DNA of 28,975 nt from UBA1081 sp964454355 (GCA_964454355.1 CAYVTA010000014.1:1-28975), one strand, 5' to 3'. Shown: positions 7,633 through 15,098, counted from the stretch's first letter. The notes: generated by a model from the letters alone, not told the origin. Program-made: numbers and translations.

Positions 7633-9183
7633 ATGGGCAATGCGGCAATTGAATTAAAAGGCATTACCAAAAGATTCGGACAGGTTATTGCAAACAAAGA
7701 TGTTAATTTGCAGGTAAGCCGAGGGGAAATACTTGCAATATTAGGTGAAAACGGTAGTGGCAAAACCACTTTGATGAATATGATTTCGGGCATATACTTC
7801 CCTGACGAGGGTCACATTTTTATTGACGGTCAGGAGGTTGTTATCCGTTCCCCAAAAGACGCATTCAAATACAAAATCGGCATGATACATCAGCATTTCA
7901 AGCTTGTTGATGTTTTCACTGCGGCGGAAAATATAGTGCTTGGGCTGCATGAAAATTCAGCTTACAACAAAAAGGAGTCCGCACAGAAGGTTCTTGAAAT
8001 TACAGAGCGTTACGGTTTTGAAATTGATATAAACAAAAAAATATACGAAATGTCCGTTTCCGAAAAACAGACTGTCGAAATCATAAAAGTGCTTTACAGA
8101 GGTGCTGATATTCTGATTCTCGACGAGCCTACTGCTGTTCTTACACCTCAGGAGACAAGCAAGCTGTTCGCCATTCTTCGTAAAATGAGAGAAGATGGCA
8201 AATCCATCATCATCATTACACATAAGCTCCATGAGGTACTTTCAATTTCAGACAGAGTTGCTGTCCTGCGAAAGGGAGAATATATCGGAACGGTTTTAAC
8301 TTCCGAAACAAATGAGAATGAACTTACCGAAATGATGGTCGGTAAAAAAGTTTCTCTTAATATAGAAAGAACAGAGCCCAAGAACTCCGTTGACAGGCTG
8401 ATCATCAACAATCTGACTTGTAAGGATCACGAGGGCAAAACATTAGTTAACGATATTTCATTTGTTGCAAAAACAGGCGAGATTCTGGGCATTGCAGGTA
8501 TTGCAGGCAGCGGACAGAGAGAGCTTCTTGAAGCCATTGCAGGCTTGCAGCACATAAGCAACGGTGAAATACTTTACAACGACTTCAAACACAACGAAAT
8601 TATCAATCTGCGGTCAAAAACTCCCACACAGATTCGTGAATTGGGCGTAAGACTGTCATTCGTTCCCGAAGACAGACTGGGCATGGGACTCGTAGGCAAT
8701 ATGGATATCATTGACAACATGATGCTCAGAAGCTACAAAAAAGGTCATTCAATGTTCCTCAACAGAAAGCCTCCTAAGGACTTGGCAAATGAAATCATAA
8801 AGAGTCTTGAGGTTGTAACGCCCGATGCACATACGCCCGTCAGACGACTTTCCGGCGGTAACGTTCAGAAAGTCCTTGTAGGCAGAGAAATTGCATCCAA
8901 CCCAAAGGTTCTTATGGCGGCATACCCCGTAAGAGGTCTGGATATCAACTCCTCATATATGATTTATAACCTGCTCAACAAGCAAAAGGAAAACGGAGTT
9001 GCTGTTATATTCGTAGGCGAAGATCTGGACGTGCTTATTGAGCTTTGTGACAGAATCATGGTCATTAATTCCGGCAGTGTTACCGGTATTGTTGACGGCA
9101 GAACTGCAAAAAAAGAAGAAATCGGTCTGCTTATGACAAAAACTACTTCGGAAACGGAGGTAAATACAAATGAAAAACAATAA
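7633..9183 (+). CDS. Nucleoside ABC importer, tandem ATPase subunit
   Basis: This 516-residue cytoplasmic protein contains two ABC domains, as in the sugar/nucleoside (CUT2-like) ATPases RbsA, MglA and NupO/YufO. Domain 1 has a full Walker A GENGSGKT (38-45), a degenerate signature MSVSEKQTVEI (140-150), Walker B ILILDEPTAVLT (160-171) and switch His197 in ITHKLHE. Domain 2 has a degenerate P-loop (GIAGIAGSGQRE, 287-298, no lysine), a good signature LSGGN (406-410) and YPVRGLD in place of Walker B. This asymmetry is normal for the family and means one ATP site per protein is catalytic. The start is ATG 7633 with GAGAGGAG upstream. It overlaps the next gene by 14 bases, implying translational coupling. 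Confidence 0.92.
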   Translation: MGNAAIELKGITKRFGQVIANKDVNLQVSRGEILAILGENGSGKTTLMNMISGIYFPDEGHIFIDGQEVVIRSPKDAFKYKIGMIHQHFKLVDVFTAAENIVLGLHENSAYNKKESAQKVLEITERYGFEIDINKKIYEMSVSEKQTVEIIKVLYRGADILILDEPTAVLTPQETSKLFAILRKMREDGKSIIIITHKLHEVLSISDRVAVLRKGEYIGTVLTSETNENELTEMMVGKKVSLNIERTEPKNSVDRLIINNLTCKDHEGKTLVNDISFVAKTGEILGIAGIAGSGQRELLEAIAGLQHISNGEILYNDFKHNEIINLRSKTPTQIRELGVRLSFVPEDRLGMGLVGNMDIIDNMMLRSYKKGHSMFLNRKPPKDLANEIIKSLEVVTPDAHTPVRRLSGGNVQKVLVGREIASNPKVLMAAYPVRGLDINSSYMIYNLLNKQKENGVAVIFVGEDLDVLIELCDRIMVINSGSVTGIVDGRTAKKEEIGLLMTKTTSETEVNTNEKQ

Positions 9184-10288
9184 ATCGACGGAAAAAGTCC
9201 GTGAACCGCTTTTTCATATTGTAAAAAGAGATGCAATTGCATGGTATCAGGCATGGGGCATCAGACTTGCATCTGTTGTTGCCGCATTGCTGCTGTGTGC
9301 GTTGGTTACAGTTCTTCTTACAGGCAAAAACCCTCTTAAAGTTTATGAAACAATGATAGACGGTGCATTTGGCTCATCAACAAGAATCTGGAGACTGCTT
9401 CAGGGCATGGCAATGCTCCTTTGTGTAGCTCTTGCATTAGCTCCCGCATTCAAGATGAAATTCTGGAATATCGGTGCTGAAGGACAAGTACTTGTTGGCG
9501 GTCTTGCTACGGCTGCCTGCATGATTTATCTTGGTGACACAGGGCTTCCCAACTGGCTGCTTATCATTATTATGATAGCCGTAAGTGTTATTGCCGGTGC
9601 AATATGGGCAATTATTCCGGCATTCTTCAAGGCTCACTGGGACACGAACGAAACACTGTTCACGCTGATGATGAACTATGTTGCAATTCAGCTCGTTTCT
9701 TATTTTGTAACTCTCTGGGAGGTTCCGAAGGGTTCGGGTACCGTAGGCATCATCAATCAGGCAACACAAGCAGGCTGGCTCCCGAAAATCGGAGAATATG
9801 ATTATCTGCTCAATATCATCATCGTTGCTGTAATTACTGTTTTGATGTACATATACCTCAATTACAGCAAGCACGGCTATGAAATTTCAGTCGTAGGTGA
9901 AAGCACCAATACCGCAAGATATGTAGGTATCAACGTCAAGAAGGTTATAATCAGAACAATGGCTCTTTCCGGAGCAGTTTGCGGAATTACAGGTCTCCTT
10001 CTCGTAAGCGGAACAGACCACACCATCACAACCTCTACTGCAAACAACAGAGGCTTTACCGCTATCATGGTTGCATGGCTTGCAAAATTCAATCCTTTCT
10101 ATATGATACTTACAGCATTCCTTCTCGTCTTCATGGAAAAGGGTGCAAATCAGATTTCAACCATTTACAGACTCAATCAGTCGTTCTCTGACATACTTAC
10201 AGGTATTATACTTTTCTTCATTATCGGCAGTGAATTTTTCATTAATTATAAGCTGATATTCAGAAATTCAAAGAAGGAGGTTGCGTAA
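9170..10288 (+). CDS. Nucleoside ABC importer permease 1
   Basis: This 372-residue integral membrane protein belongs to the BPD_transp_2 family (RbsC/LivH-like), corresponding to NupP/YufP in Bacillus. After a short cytoplasmic N-terminus (about 30 residues) there are some eight to ten hydrophobic segments. The family-typical region FWNIGAEGQVLVGG lies near residue 100. GYEISVVGESTNTARYVGIN near the middle is the cytoplasmic ATPase-contacting loop, and its analogue recurs in the next gene. The start ATG at 9170 lies within the end of the ATPase gene, with ACGGAGGT as SD. The next permease gene follows after 2 bases. Confidence 0.9.
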   Translation: MKNNKSTEKVREPLFHIVKRDAIAWYQAWGIRLASVVAALLLCALVTVLLTGKNPLKVYETMIDGAFGSSTRIWRLLQGMAMLLCVALALAPAFKMKFWNIGAEGQVLVGGLATAACMIYLGDTGLPNWLLIIIMIAVSVIAGAIWAIIPAFFKAHWDTNETLFTLMMNYVAIQLVSYFVTLWEVPKGSGTVGIINQATQAGWLPKIGEYDYLLNIIIVAVITVLMYIYLNYSKHGYEISVVGESTNTARYVGINVKKVIIRTMALSGAVCGITGLLLVSGTDHTITTSTANNRGFTAIMVAWLAKFNPFYMILTAFLLVFMEKGANQISTIYRLNQSFSDILTGIILFFIIGSEFFINYKLIFRNSKKEVA

Positions 10289-10290
10289 TC

Positions 10291-11292
10291 ATGTTCACAT
10301 TCACATCATTTATTACTCTCCTTCAAAGAGCCATAGTTCAGGGCATACCCATTCTTTACGGCTCAACAGGTGAAATTATCACAGAAAAATCAGGCAACCT
10401 TAACCTCGGTATTCCCGGCATCATGTATGTAGGCGGTATCTCCGGCGTAATCGGTGCATTCCTTTATGAGGACTCTCTTGCTTCCAAGGCTGATGCAAAT
10501 GCATTCCTTGCAGTTATAATTCCTCTGTTATGCACACTGTTAGGTTCATCACTTATGGGACTCCTCTACTGCTTCCTTACAACCACATTAAGAGCAAATC
10601 AGAATGTTACCGGTCTTGCAATCACAACCTTCGGCGTAGGCTTCGGTAATTTCTTCGGCGCATCTCTTATCAAGCTTACCGATAGTGATGTTCCTTCAAT
10701 TGCTCTTACAACAACAAGTAAATTCTTCAAAACGTCCCTTCCTTTTGCGGACAAGCTCGGCTGGTTCGGTGATGTTTTCCTGTCACATGGATTCCTTGCT
10801 TATCTTGCAATAATTCTTGCTGTTATTGCTGCTTTGGTTCTCAGAAAAACAAAAGTCGGTCTCCATCTACGTGCTGTAGGTGAAAATCCCGGAACAGCGG
10901 ATGCGGCAGGTATCAACGTAAATAAAAACAAGTACGTTGCAACTTGTATCGGCAGTGCAATCGCAGGTCTCGGCGGCTTGTACTATGTTATGGATTATGC
11001 GGACGGCGTATGGTCAAACAACGCCTTCGGTGACAGAGGATGGCTTGCTATAGCACTTGTTATTTTTGCTCTTTGGAAACCCGACATGGGTATCCTCGGT
11101 TCTTTCCTCTTCGGCGGACTTTATATCATTTACCTTTTCGTCCCCGGACTGAGCATGGCTGACCAGGCACTTTTCAAGATGCTTCCCTATGTTGTAACCA
11201 TAATTGTTCTTGTAATTACAAGTATGCGTAAAAAGCGTGAGCATCAGCCACCCGCAAGCCTCGGTCTTTCATATTTCCGAGAAGAACGATAA
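10291..11292 (+). CDS. Nucleoside ABC importer permease 2
   Basis: This 333-residue integral membrane protein of the same BPD_transp_2 family is the NupQ/YufQ counterpart and pairs with permease 1 in the membrane. Recognisable regions are ITEKSGNLNLGIPGIMYVGG near residue 30 and the ATPase-contact loop VGLHLRAVGENPGTADAAGI around residue 190, which matches the analogous loop of permease 1. It starts two bases after the preceding stop, with AAGGAGGTT just inside the upstream gene. It is the last gene of the operon; a terminator follows at once. Confidence 0.9.
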   Translation: MFTFTSFITLLQRAIVQGIPILYGSTGEIITEKSGNLNLGIPGIMYVGGISGVIGAFLYEDSLASKADANAFLAVIIPLLCTLLGSSLMGLLYCFLTTTLRANQNVTGLAITTFGVGFGNFFGASLIKLTDSDVPSIALTTTSKFFKTSLPFADKLGWFGDVFLSHGFLAYLAIILAVIAALVLRKTKVGLHLRAVGENPGTADAAGINVNKNKYVATCIGSAIAGLGGLYYVMDYADGVWSNNAFGDRGWLAIALVIFALWKPDMGILGSFLFGGLYIIYLFVPGLSMADQALFKMLPYVVTIIVLVITSMRKKREHQPPASLGLSYFREER

Positions 11293-11301
11293 AACTCAAA
11301 G

Positions 11302-11330
11302 AAACGGAGCTCTAACAAGGCTCCGTTTTA
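11302..11330 (+). terminator. Terminator of the purine uptake operon
   Basis: AAACGGAGC (11302-11310) and GCTCCGTTT (11320-11328) form a perfect 9-bp stem with a 9-base loop, 9 bases past the stop codon. The U-tract is short (four U including the stem end). A second, weaker candidate follows at 11416-11437 (CCGAT/ATCGG stem, then six U). Confidence 0.7.
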
Positions 11331-11415
11331 GAATGCAAAAAATCAGGTTCCCGACGATGTTTTAGTAGTAGGTAATAAGGAATAGTGAAGAAGTGAGGAA
11401 GGACTACGCCCTTAC

Positions 11416-11437
11416 CCGATTCATATCGGAATTTTTT
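11416..11437 (+). terminator. Weak second terminator-like hairpin
   Basis: CCGAT (11416-11420) and ATCGG (11425-11429) form a 5-bp stem with a 4-base loop, followed by AA and six T. The stem is short. It could serve as a backup stop for the purine operon. Confidence 0.4.
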
Positions 11438-11457
11438 AATACATATATGATTTTCTG

Positions 11458-11799
11458 TCACAAAATCAAATAAATCAATGCCATTGATGTAAGCAAATCA
11501 GTCTCTTCGCCGGAAAGAACAACAAGCAGTGCAACGATCAGCATTGCGTCTTTATCATTTTTGAGAAAATCAAATATTCCCGTATGAGGCGGAGTGCTTT
11601 GCTGTTCCTCTTCTCTCACCGGTTCAGGCAATTCAACCGGATAAGAAATATGACGTACTTCATCAGGAATAGTGTTTCTGGGCGTTTTGTTTTCCTCCTC
11701 ATCACCAACTGCAATAGCAGCACGTTTTTTCATCTCTCTGACACGATTTGCCGCATCCTCCTGCATTTTAAGCATATCCTGATACGTGTAATCCCGCAT
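11458..11799 (-). CDS. Small unrecognised protein with hydrophobic C-terminus
   Basis: I do not recognise this 113-residue protein. The chosen start is ATG 11799, which has an excellent SD (GAGGTGGAG) immediately past the upstream gene's stop. A GTG three codons earlier lies inside that SD and is less likely. The N-terminal half is charged and helical (DMLKMQEDAANRVREMKKRA). The middle is proline- and glutamate-rich. The last 35 residues are hydrophobic (DAMLIVALLVVL, then SMALIYLIL), compatible with one or two membrane-associating helices. It is the third gene of a three-gene cluster with overlaps or immediate junctions, so the three products probably act together. The function is unknown. 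Confidence 0.65.
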   Translation of the reverse strand: MRDYTYQDMLKMQEDAANRVREMKKRAAIAVGDEEENKTPRNTIPDEVRHISYPVELPEPVREEEQQSTPPHTGIFDFLKNDKDAMLIVALLVVLSGEETDLLTSMALIYLIL

Positions 11800-11809
11800 T
11801 GTCTCCACC

Positions 11810-12142
11810 TCACATCAGTCCTTTGAGCAGTCCTGAATCCTTTAAAATAGGTATGAGCTGAATCAGCCTGAGTATTTTTATTGCTTCATCGGCTTTTTGC
11901 TGTCTCGGCTCACTCAAAAGTGGCTTAAGTGCCTTTATAAGTGCAGTTCTGTCATCATCCTCTGATATAGTTTTACTCAGCTTGCTGATATTTGCAAGCA
12001 TCGACATATCAAACATATTAGATGTATCGGATTTGTTTTCATTTTTTTGCTGATTTTCCGAACCCAAAATTGAATTTGCCGCATTTTTAAGCTGTCGGAT
12101 ATCGTCCTCGGAAAGAGAAGACAAAAGCTCACTTATTTCCAT
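11810..12142 (-). CDS. Small unrecognised helical protein (cluster gene 2)
   Basis: This 110-residue protein is not recognised. ATG 12142 is preferred over a TTG five codons upstream because a GGCGGTGG stretch lies just before it. It overlaps the end of the previous gene by 14 bases. The sequence is rich in Leu, Ser, Asp and Lys without a signal peptide. The C-terminal region (ALKPLLSEPRQQKADEAIKI, then LRLIQLIPILKDSGLLKGL) looks like paired amphipathic helices. The central Asn/Ser/Gln stretch is low complexity. Tight packing with its neighbours suggests a shared process; the identity is open. Confidence 0.65.
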   Translation of the reverse strand: MEISELLSSLSEDDIRQLKNAANSILGSENQQKNENKSDTSNMFDMSMLANISKLSKTISEDDDRTALIKALKPLLSEPRQQKADEAIKILRLIQLIPILKDSGLLKGLM

Positions 12143-12350
12143 CAGAACCACCGCCAAGCTTATTCATTATATTTTTCACGGCATCAGATGTCATCAGTTT
12201 ATCCATCAGTTCCTTATTTGCCAACAGGCTTCCCAGTTTTTTCGACTGTTCTTCATTCAGATTGCTTTGAAGCTCGTTTGCAAGCTTTTTGTTCTCATCA
12301 GCACTGTTGTTCTTGATTTTATTAATCATTTCATCAATGTTGTCAGACAT
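12129..12350 (-). CDS. Small unrecognised helical protein (cluster gene 1)
   Basis: This 73-residue highly charged protein has no signal peptide or membrane segment. It is predicted to be helical, with a Gly-rich tail (KLGGGSDGNK). The start ATG has a strong SD (GGGAGGG) 6 bases upstream. It is the first gene of the minus-strand cluster and is divergent from the phosphodiesterase gene, with only 43 bases between their start codons, so the two promoters must overlap each other or lie within the opposing coding sequence. The function is unknown. Confidence 0.65.
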   Translation of the reverse strand: MSDNIDEMINKIKNNSADENKKLANELQSNLNEEQSKKLGSLLANKELMDKLMTSDAVKNIMNKLGGGSDGNK

Positions 12351-12393
12351 ATTTATCCCTCCCCTATTACAATATGAAAAAAGAAAGGTGATT

Positions 12394-12864
12394 ATGTTGC
12401 GTTTACTCGTTCTTTCGGACTCCCACGGAGATTACATCTCACTGAAAATGGCAATTGAAGGCACAAGCGATGTCGATTGCATTGTTTTTTTAGGTGACGG
12501 AGCCGATGATCTTGAAAAAATCAGAGAAAGCATTTTCAACAAGAAGGTTATTGCAGTCAGAGGCAACTGTGACAGTATTTTATGCAATAACCCTCCGTTG
12601 ATAGTTGAAGATATGGCAGGAATAAAGGTATACTGCACTCACGGCTATGCTGAAAAGGTTAAATTCGGCATACAAATTCTTCAGACACAAGCACGCTCTT
12701 ATGGGGCATCTCTGGCACTTTACGGACACACTCATACCCCGTTCACTGGATATGATGACGGACTGTATATCATGAATCCCGGCAGCGTGAGAGAAAATTC
12801 CTGCGGAGTAGCGGATATTACACCTAATGGTATTTTATGTTTTACAAAAAAGATTGTTACTTAA
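12394..12864 (+). CDS. YfcE/MJ0936-type metallophosphoesterase
   Basis: This 156-residue cytoplasmic calcineurin-like phosphoesterase has the two-metal motifs in order: D-x-H at SDSHGD (Asp9, His11), GDG (34-36), RGNCD (56-60), THG (His83) and GHTH (111-114). The YfcE/YsnB group hydrolyses phosphodiesters or small phosphorylated metabolites in vitro; the physiological substrate is unknown. RGNCD replaces the common GNHD of larger phosphoesterases and is typical of this small subfamily. The start is set at ATG 12394 with AAAGGTG as SD. An upstream in-frame extension to 12289 would encode an unrelated hydrophobic stretch antisense to the neighbouring gene and is rejected. Confidence 0.9.
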   Translation: MLRLLVLSDSHGDYISLKMAIEGTSDVDCIVFLGDGADDLEKIRESIFNKKVIAVRGNCDSILCNNPPLIVEDMAGIKVYCTHGYAEKVKFGIQILQTQARSYGASLALYGHTHTPFTGYDDGLYIMNPGSVRENSCGVADITPNGILCFTKKIVT

Positions 12865-12866
12865 TA

Positions 12867-12895
12867 TTGACACAGGAACGAAAATCTTGTAAAAT
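12867..12895 (+). promoter_or_regulatory. Promoter of the membrane protein pair
   Basis: TTGACA (12867-12872), 17-base spacer, TAAAAT (12890-12895), placed between the phosphodiesterase stop and the next ATG. Confidence 0.75.
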
Positions 12896-12927
12896 TCTAT
12901 ATAGATTCGAAGAAAAGAGGTAATTTA

Positions 12928-13692
12928 ATGGACTTTAAAGAAAGTTGGTTTATGTATGTACTTGCACTTGGAGTAGTTGCATTCGTAATCGCTCAATCAG
13001 TATTCTTCATAGTGAAATCATGGAAACACGCAAAAACACTTAACATCGACAAAAGCACGCTTAAAAACACTGTTGTTTCAAGCATACTTTTCACTGTTGC
13101 TCCCGCAATTTCAATTCTTGCAACAGTCATTGTGCTTGCAAACGCACTGGGTTTAGTTCTGCCCTGGATAAGACTTACGGTTATCGGTAACCTTGCTTAC
13201 GAAACAACAGCGGCACAAAGTGCTGTAGAGGCTATGGGCGGCACACTCAGCACATCCATCACCGATCCGCAGCAGTTTACAACCGTCGCATGGGCAATGA
13301 CTATCGGAAGTATTGCTCCCCTTATCATTCTCCCCTTTGTTTGCAAAAAGCTTCAGAAAAAGATTGGCTCAACCGTCAATAAAAATAAAAACGCACAAAA
13401 GCTTGGTGATATTGTTTCCGCAGCAGCTTTTATCGGTATTATTTCTGCGTTTATTGCAAGAGCTATTGCAGGTACAACTTCTGACGGTTCAGGAAATGCA
13501 GGATTTATGTCAATAGCAGTTTTGCTCGTTTCCATTATTGCTATGGTAATTCTTGAAACACTCTGCAAGAAGTTCAGCCTTTCAAAGCTTGAGCCTTTTA
13601 CAATGCCAATAAGTATGTTTATCGGCATGGGCTCCGCAATGCTGTTTGAAAGTGTGTTACCTGACTATATCGTTAACTTTGTTTGGAGATAA
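12928..13692 (+). CDS. DUF5058-like integral membrane protein
   Basis: This 254-residue membrane protein has about five to six hydrophobic segments. The N-terminal segment (YVLALGVVAFVIAQSVFFIV) and the sequence style match the DUF5058 family as I remember it; no function is established. A polar loop with Lys/Asn (KLQKKIGSTVNKNKNAQKLG) precedes the C-terminal helices. The start ATG has AAGAGGT upstream and a promoter at 12867. The second membrane gene begins 15 bases after its stop with its own strong SD, so the two probably form one complex, perhaps a transporter, by inference from the paired arrangement. Confidence 0.7.
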   Translation: MDFKESWFMYVLALGVVAFVIAQSVFFIVKSWKHAKTLNIDKSTLKNTVVSSILFTVAPAISILATVIVLANALGLVLPWIRLTVIGNLAYETTAAQSAVEAMGGTLSTSITDPQQFTTVAWAMTIGSIAPLIILPFVCKKLQKKIGSTVNKNKNAQKLGDIVSAAAFIGIISAFIARAIAGTTSDGSGNAGFMSIAVLLVSIIAMVILETLCKKFSLSKLEPFTMPISMFIGMGSAMLFESVLPDYIVNFVWR

Positions 13693-13707
13693 GGAGGAGT
13701 AAACAAG

Positions 13708-14361
13708 ATGAAAGACTATTTTGACAGAGTTCACAAATGGGGAATTTTTTGGGATATAGGTGCTGTTCTGATGCTCCTTGCAATCCCCACAGCTATCTGC
13801 CTTTATCTTAATGTATGGCCTGAGCTTGAAGTATTGGGAAGCGTTCTGATAAAGCTCATGGCTCTTTATTGGGTAACGGCTGTTGTTGAAGTTGTCACTT
13901 ATGTTCCCATGCTGGGTGCAGGCGGCACTTATCTCTCATTTGTTACCGGCAACATCTCAAATCTTAAGCTTCCCGTCGGTCTTGCTGCAATGGAAAACGC
14001 AAAGGTTCGTGCAAACACTGAAGAAGGCGACGTAATTTCGACTATCGCAATCGGCGTGTCTTCAATCACAACTACAGTTATCATAGCAGTAGGCGTTTTA
14101 GCGTTCACTCCTGTTCTCCCTTACATCACTGCTGACGATTCGATATTTAAGCCTGCATTTGAGTGGATACTCCCTGCGTTGTTCGGTGCACTTGGTGCAA
14201 GCTACTTTGCAAAGCACTGGAAGCTGGTTTTCGCTCCCGTTATCATAGGTGTTATCGTTCTTATCTTCTCTCCTACAATGGGCGTAGGCACTCTTATGTT
14301 CATCACAATTGTTGCCGCTGTCGCAGCAGGCTTGGGTATGTATAAGCTTAAATGGATTTAA
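13708..14361 (+). CDS. Integral membrane protein, partner of DUF5058-like protein
   Basis: This 217-residue protein has about six hydrophobic segments and a short cytoplasmic N-terminus (MKDYFDRVHKWGIFWDIG). A conserved-looking re-entrant or loop region reads PMLGAGGTYLSFVTGNISNL, followed by a polar, charged stretch (AMENAKVRANTEEGD) likely on the cytoplasmic side. The GAGGTYLSF and TGNISNLK signatures suggest a substrate path, but I cannot name a substrate. AAGGAGG lies directly before the ATG. It is co-transcribed with the preceding gene. Confidence 0.7.
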   Translation: MKDYFDRVHKWGIFWDIGAVLMLLAIPTAICLYLNVWPELEVLGSVLIKLMALYWVTAVVEVVTYVPMLGAGGTYLSFVTGNISNLKLPVGLAAMENAKVRANTEEGDVISTIAIGVSSITTTVIIAVGVLAFTPVLPYITADDSIFKPAFEWILPALFGALGASYFAKHWKLVFAPVIIGVIVLIFSPTMGVGTLMFITIVAAVAAGLGMYKLKWI

Positions 14362-14373
14362 TAAAAAAAGCTA

Positions 14374-14402
14374 TTGATTTATTCTTTGCATAATGGTATA
14401 AT
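14374..14402 (+). promoter_or_regulatory. Promoter of micropeptide 1
   Basis: TTGATT (14374-14379), 17-base spacer, TATAAT (14397-14402), with an extended -10 TGG directly before it. The start point would be near 14409, leaving a short leader of about 40 bases. Confidence 0.75.
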
Positions 14403-14449
14403 AAATTTATCTTAAATACCATAAATTACAAACAAAAGGAGTGTTCCAA

Positions 14450-14557
14450 ATGTTCAATAATGACAACACCATAACCAGTGCATCTGAAGTTCTTGATCTT
14501 ATTGAAAGAATCATTGACATCATCAGAAATCTTTTTAGTTCATTTTTCGGCGGTTAA
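14450..14557 (+). CDS. 35-residue amphipathic micropeptide 1
   Basis: This small ORF has its own promoter, a good SD (AAAGGAG, 8-9 bases before the ATG) and a following terminator, so it is a complete one-gene unit. The peptide is MFNNDNTITSASEVLDL followed by IERIIDIIRNLFSSFFGG. Residues 13-33 form a strongly amphipathic helix, with hydrophobic Ile/Leu/Val/Phe on one face and Asp/Glu/Arg on the other. The peptide ends exactly at Gly-Gly. It aligns without gaps to the neighbouring 39-residue peptide. There is no cysteine, no signal peptide and no adjacent export or modification gene. Possible roles include membrane-active toxin, signal or structural peptide; none can be chosen from sequence. 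Confidence 0.7.
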   Translation: MFNNDNTITSASEVLDLIERIIDIIRNLFSSFFGG

Positions 14558-14598
14558 ACAGCAACAATTGCAGCTACAGAAGAATAATAAAAAATAAT

Positions 14599-14631
14599 AA
14601 TCAGGCTGTTTTTAAGCAGCCTGATTTTCTT
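14599..14631 (+). terminator. Terminator of micropeptide 1
   Basis: AATCAGGCTG (14599-14608) and CAGCCTGATT (14617-14626) form a perfect 10-bp stem with an 8-base loop, followed by TTCTT. Confidence 0.85.
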
Positions 14632-14650
14632 ATATAAAAGAAGCACCTTA

Positions 14651-14677
14651 ATCCCTAAAGCTCGTGAGCAGGGGGAT
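14651..14677. other. Hairpin in the spacer between the micropeptide genes
   Basis: ATCCC (14651-14655) can pair with GGGAT (14673-14677), enclosing an inner GCTC/GAGC dyad (14660-14669). It lies between the terminator of peptide 1 and the promoter of peptide 2. It is not followed by a U-run, and no SD-supported ORF is present. It may be a structured RNA element or relic. Confidence 0.3.
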
Positions 14678-14723
14678 GATGTATCGTAAGATATTTTCTT
14701 ATAGACGTCTAACATACAAATGT

Positions 14724-14739
14724 TGACAAAAATGTGTCA
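14724..14739. promoter_or_regulatory. Inverted repeat upstream of micropeptide 2
   Basis: TGACA (14724-14728) and TGTCA (14735-14739) form an exact dyad with a 6-base spacer, overlapping a TTGACA hexamer (14723-14728) that has only a weak -10 partner (TTAAAT at 14746-14751). It could be an operator or an alternative promoter for peptide 2. A further dyad (AACAT/ATGTT) abuts it at 14711-14724. Confidence 0.4.
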
Positions 14740-14775
14740 TAAATATTAAATAAACAAAAACAATTTAAAAAAAGC

Positions 14776-14804
14776 TTGCAGACTGTTAATTTTTATGTTA
14801 TCAT
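14776..14804 (+). promoter_or_regulatory. Promoter of micropeptide 2
   Basis: TTGCAG (14776-14781), 17-base spacer, TATCAT (14799-14804), with an extended TGT before the -10. It predicts a leader of about 33 bases. Confidence 0.65.
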
Positions 14805-14843
14805 GTGCTTATCTCATAGGAATAAAAAAGGGAGGTCTATGCA

Positions 14844-14963
14844 TTGAATAGTTTTACACAAATAATCAATTTCATTATGTATGTTATTGACCTCATCCAA
14901 GGTTGGCTTAACGGTTCGTCCGGTGGCAATAATGACAATCAGAATGCCGAAGCCGTACAGTAA
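14844..14963 (+). CDS. 39-residue amphipathic micropeptide 2 (TTG start)
   Basis: Translation is placed at TTG 14844 because GGGAGG lies 8 bases upstream. The nearby ATG at 14839 is out of this frame and closes after two codons. The peptide is MNSFTQIINFIMYVIDLIQG, then WLNGSSGGNNDNQNAEAVQ. Its helical half matches peptide 1 without gaps (IERIIDIIRNLFSSFFGG against IMYVIDLIQGWLNGSSGG), with conserved Ile, Ile-Asp, Ile and Gly-Gly. It extends 11 polar residues past the Gly-Gly. It has its own promoter and terminator. No modification or export gene lies nearby. The function is unknown. Confidence 0.6.
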   Translation: MNSFTQIINFIMYVIDLIQGWLNGSSGGNNDNQNAEAVQ

Positions 14964-14981
14964 CAGCGATGGAGATAATTT

Positions 14982-15011
14982 AAGTCTGCGTATATAACGC
15001 AGGCTTTTTTA
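14982..15011 (+). terminator. Terminator of micropeptide 2
   Basis: AAGTCTGCGT (14982-14991) pairs with ACGCAGGCTT (14997-15006), 10 bp with one G-U pair and a 5-base loop, followed by T-rich sequence. Confidence 0.85.
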
Positions 15012-15098
15012 TTATATATAGAAATTTACTTGCAAAGTGAGTAATCTGCTTATATGTCCCTGTTTTGTTAAAAATTTGTAAAAAATTGGCAATTACTG

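Noticed and set aside
12289..12393. Extension of the phosphodiesterase start to 12289
   Set aside because: It overlaps the opposite-strand gene and its own SD region; ATG 12394 has a good SD and begins the conserved fold.
14675..14725. 15-codon ORF between the micropeptide genes
   Set aside because: The G-rich stretch touches the ATG with no usable spacing, no promoter is evident, and the peptide is unlike the two neighbours.
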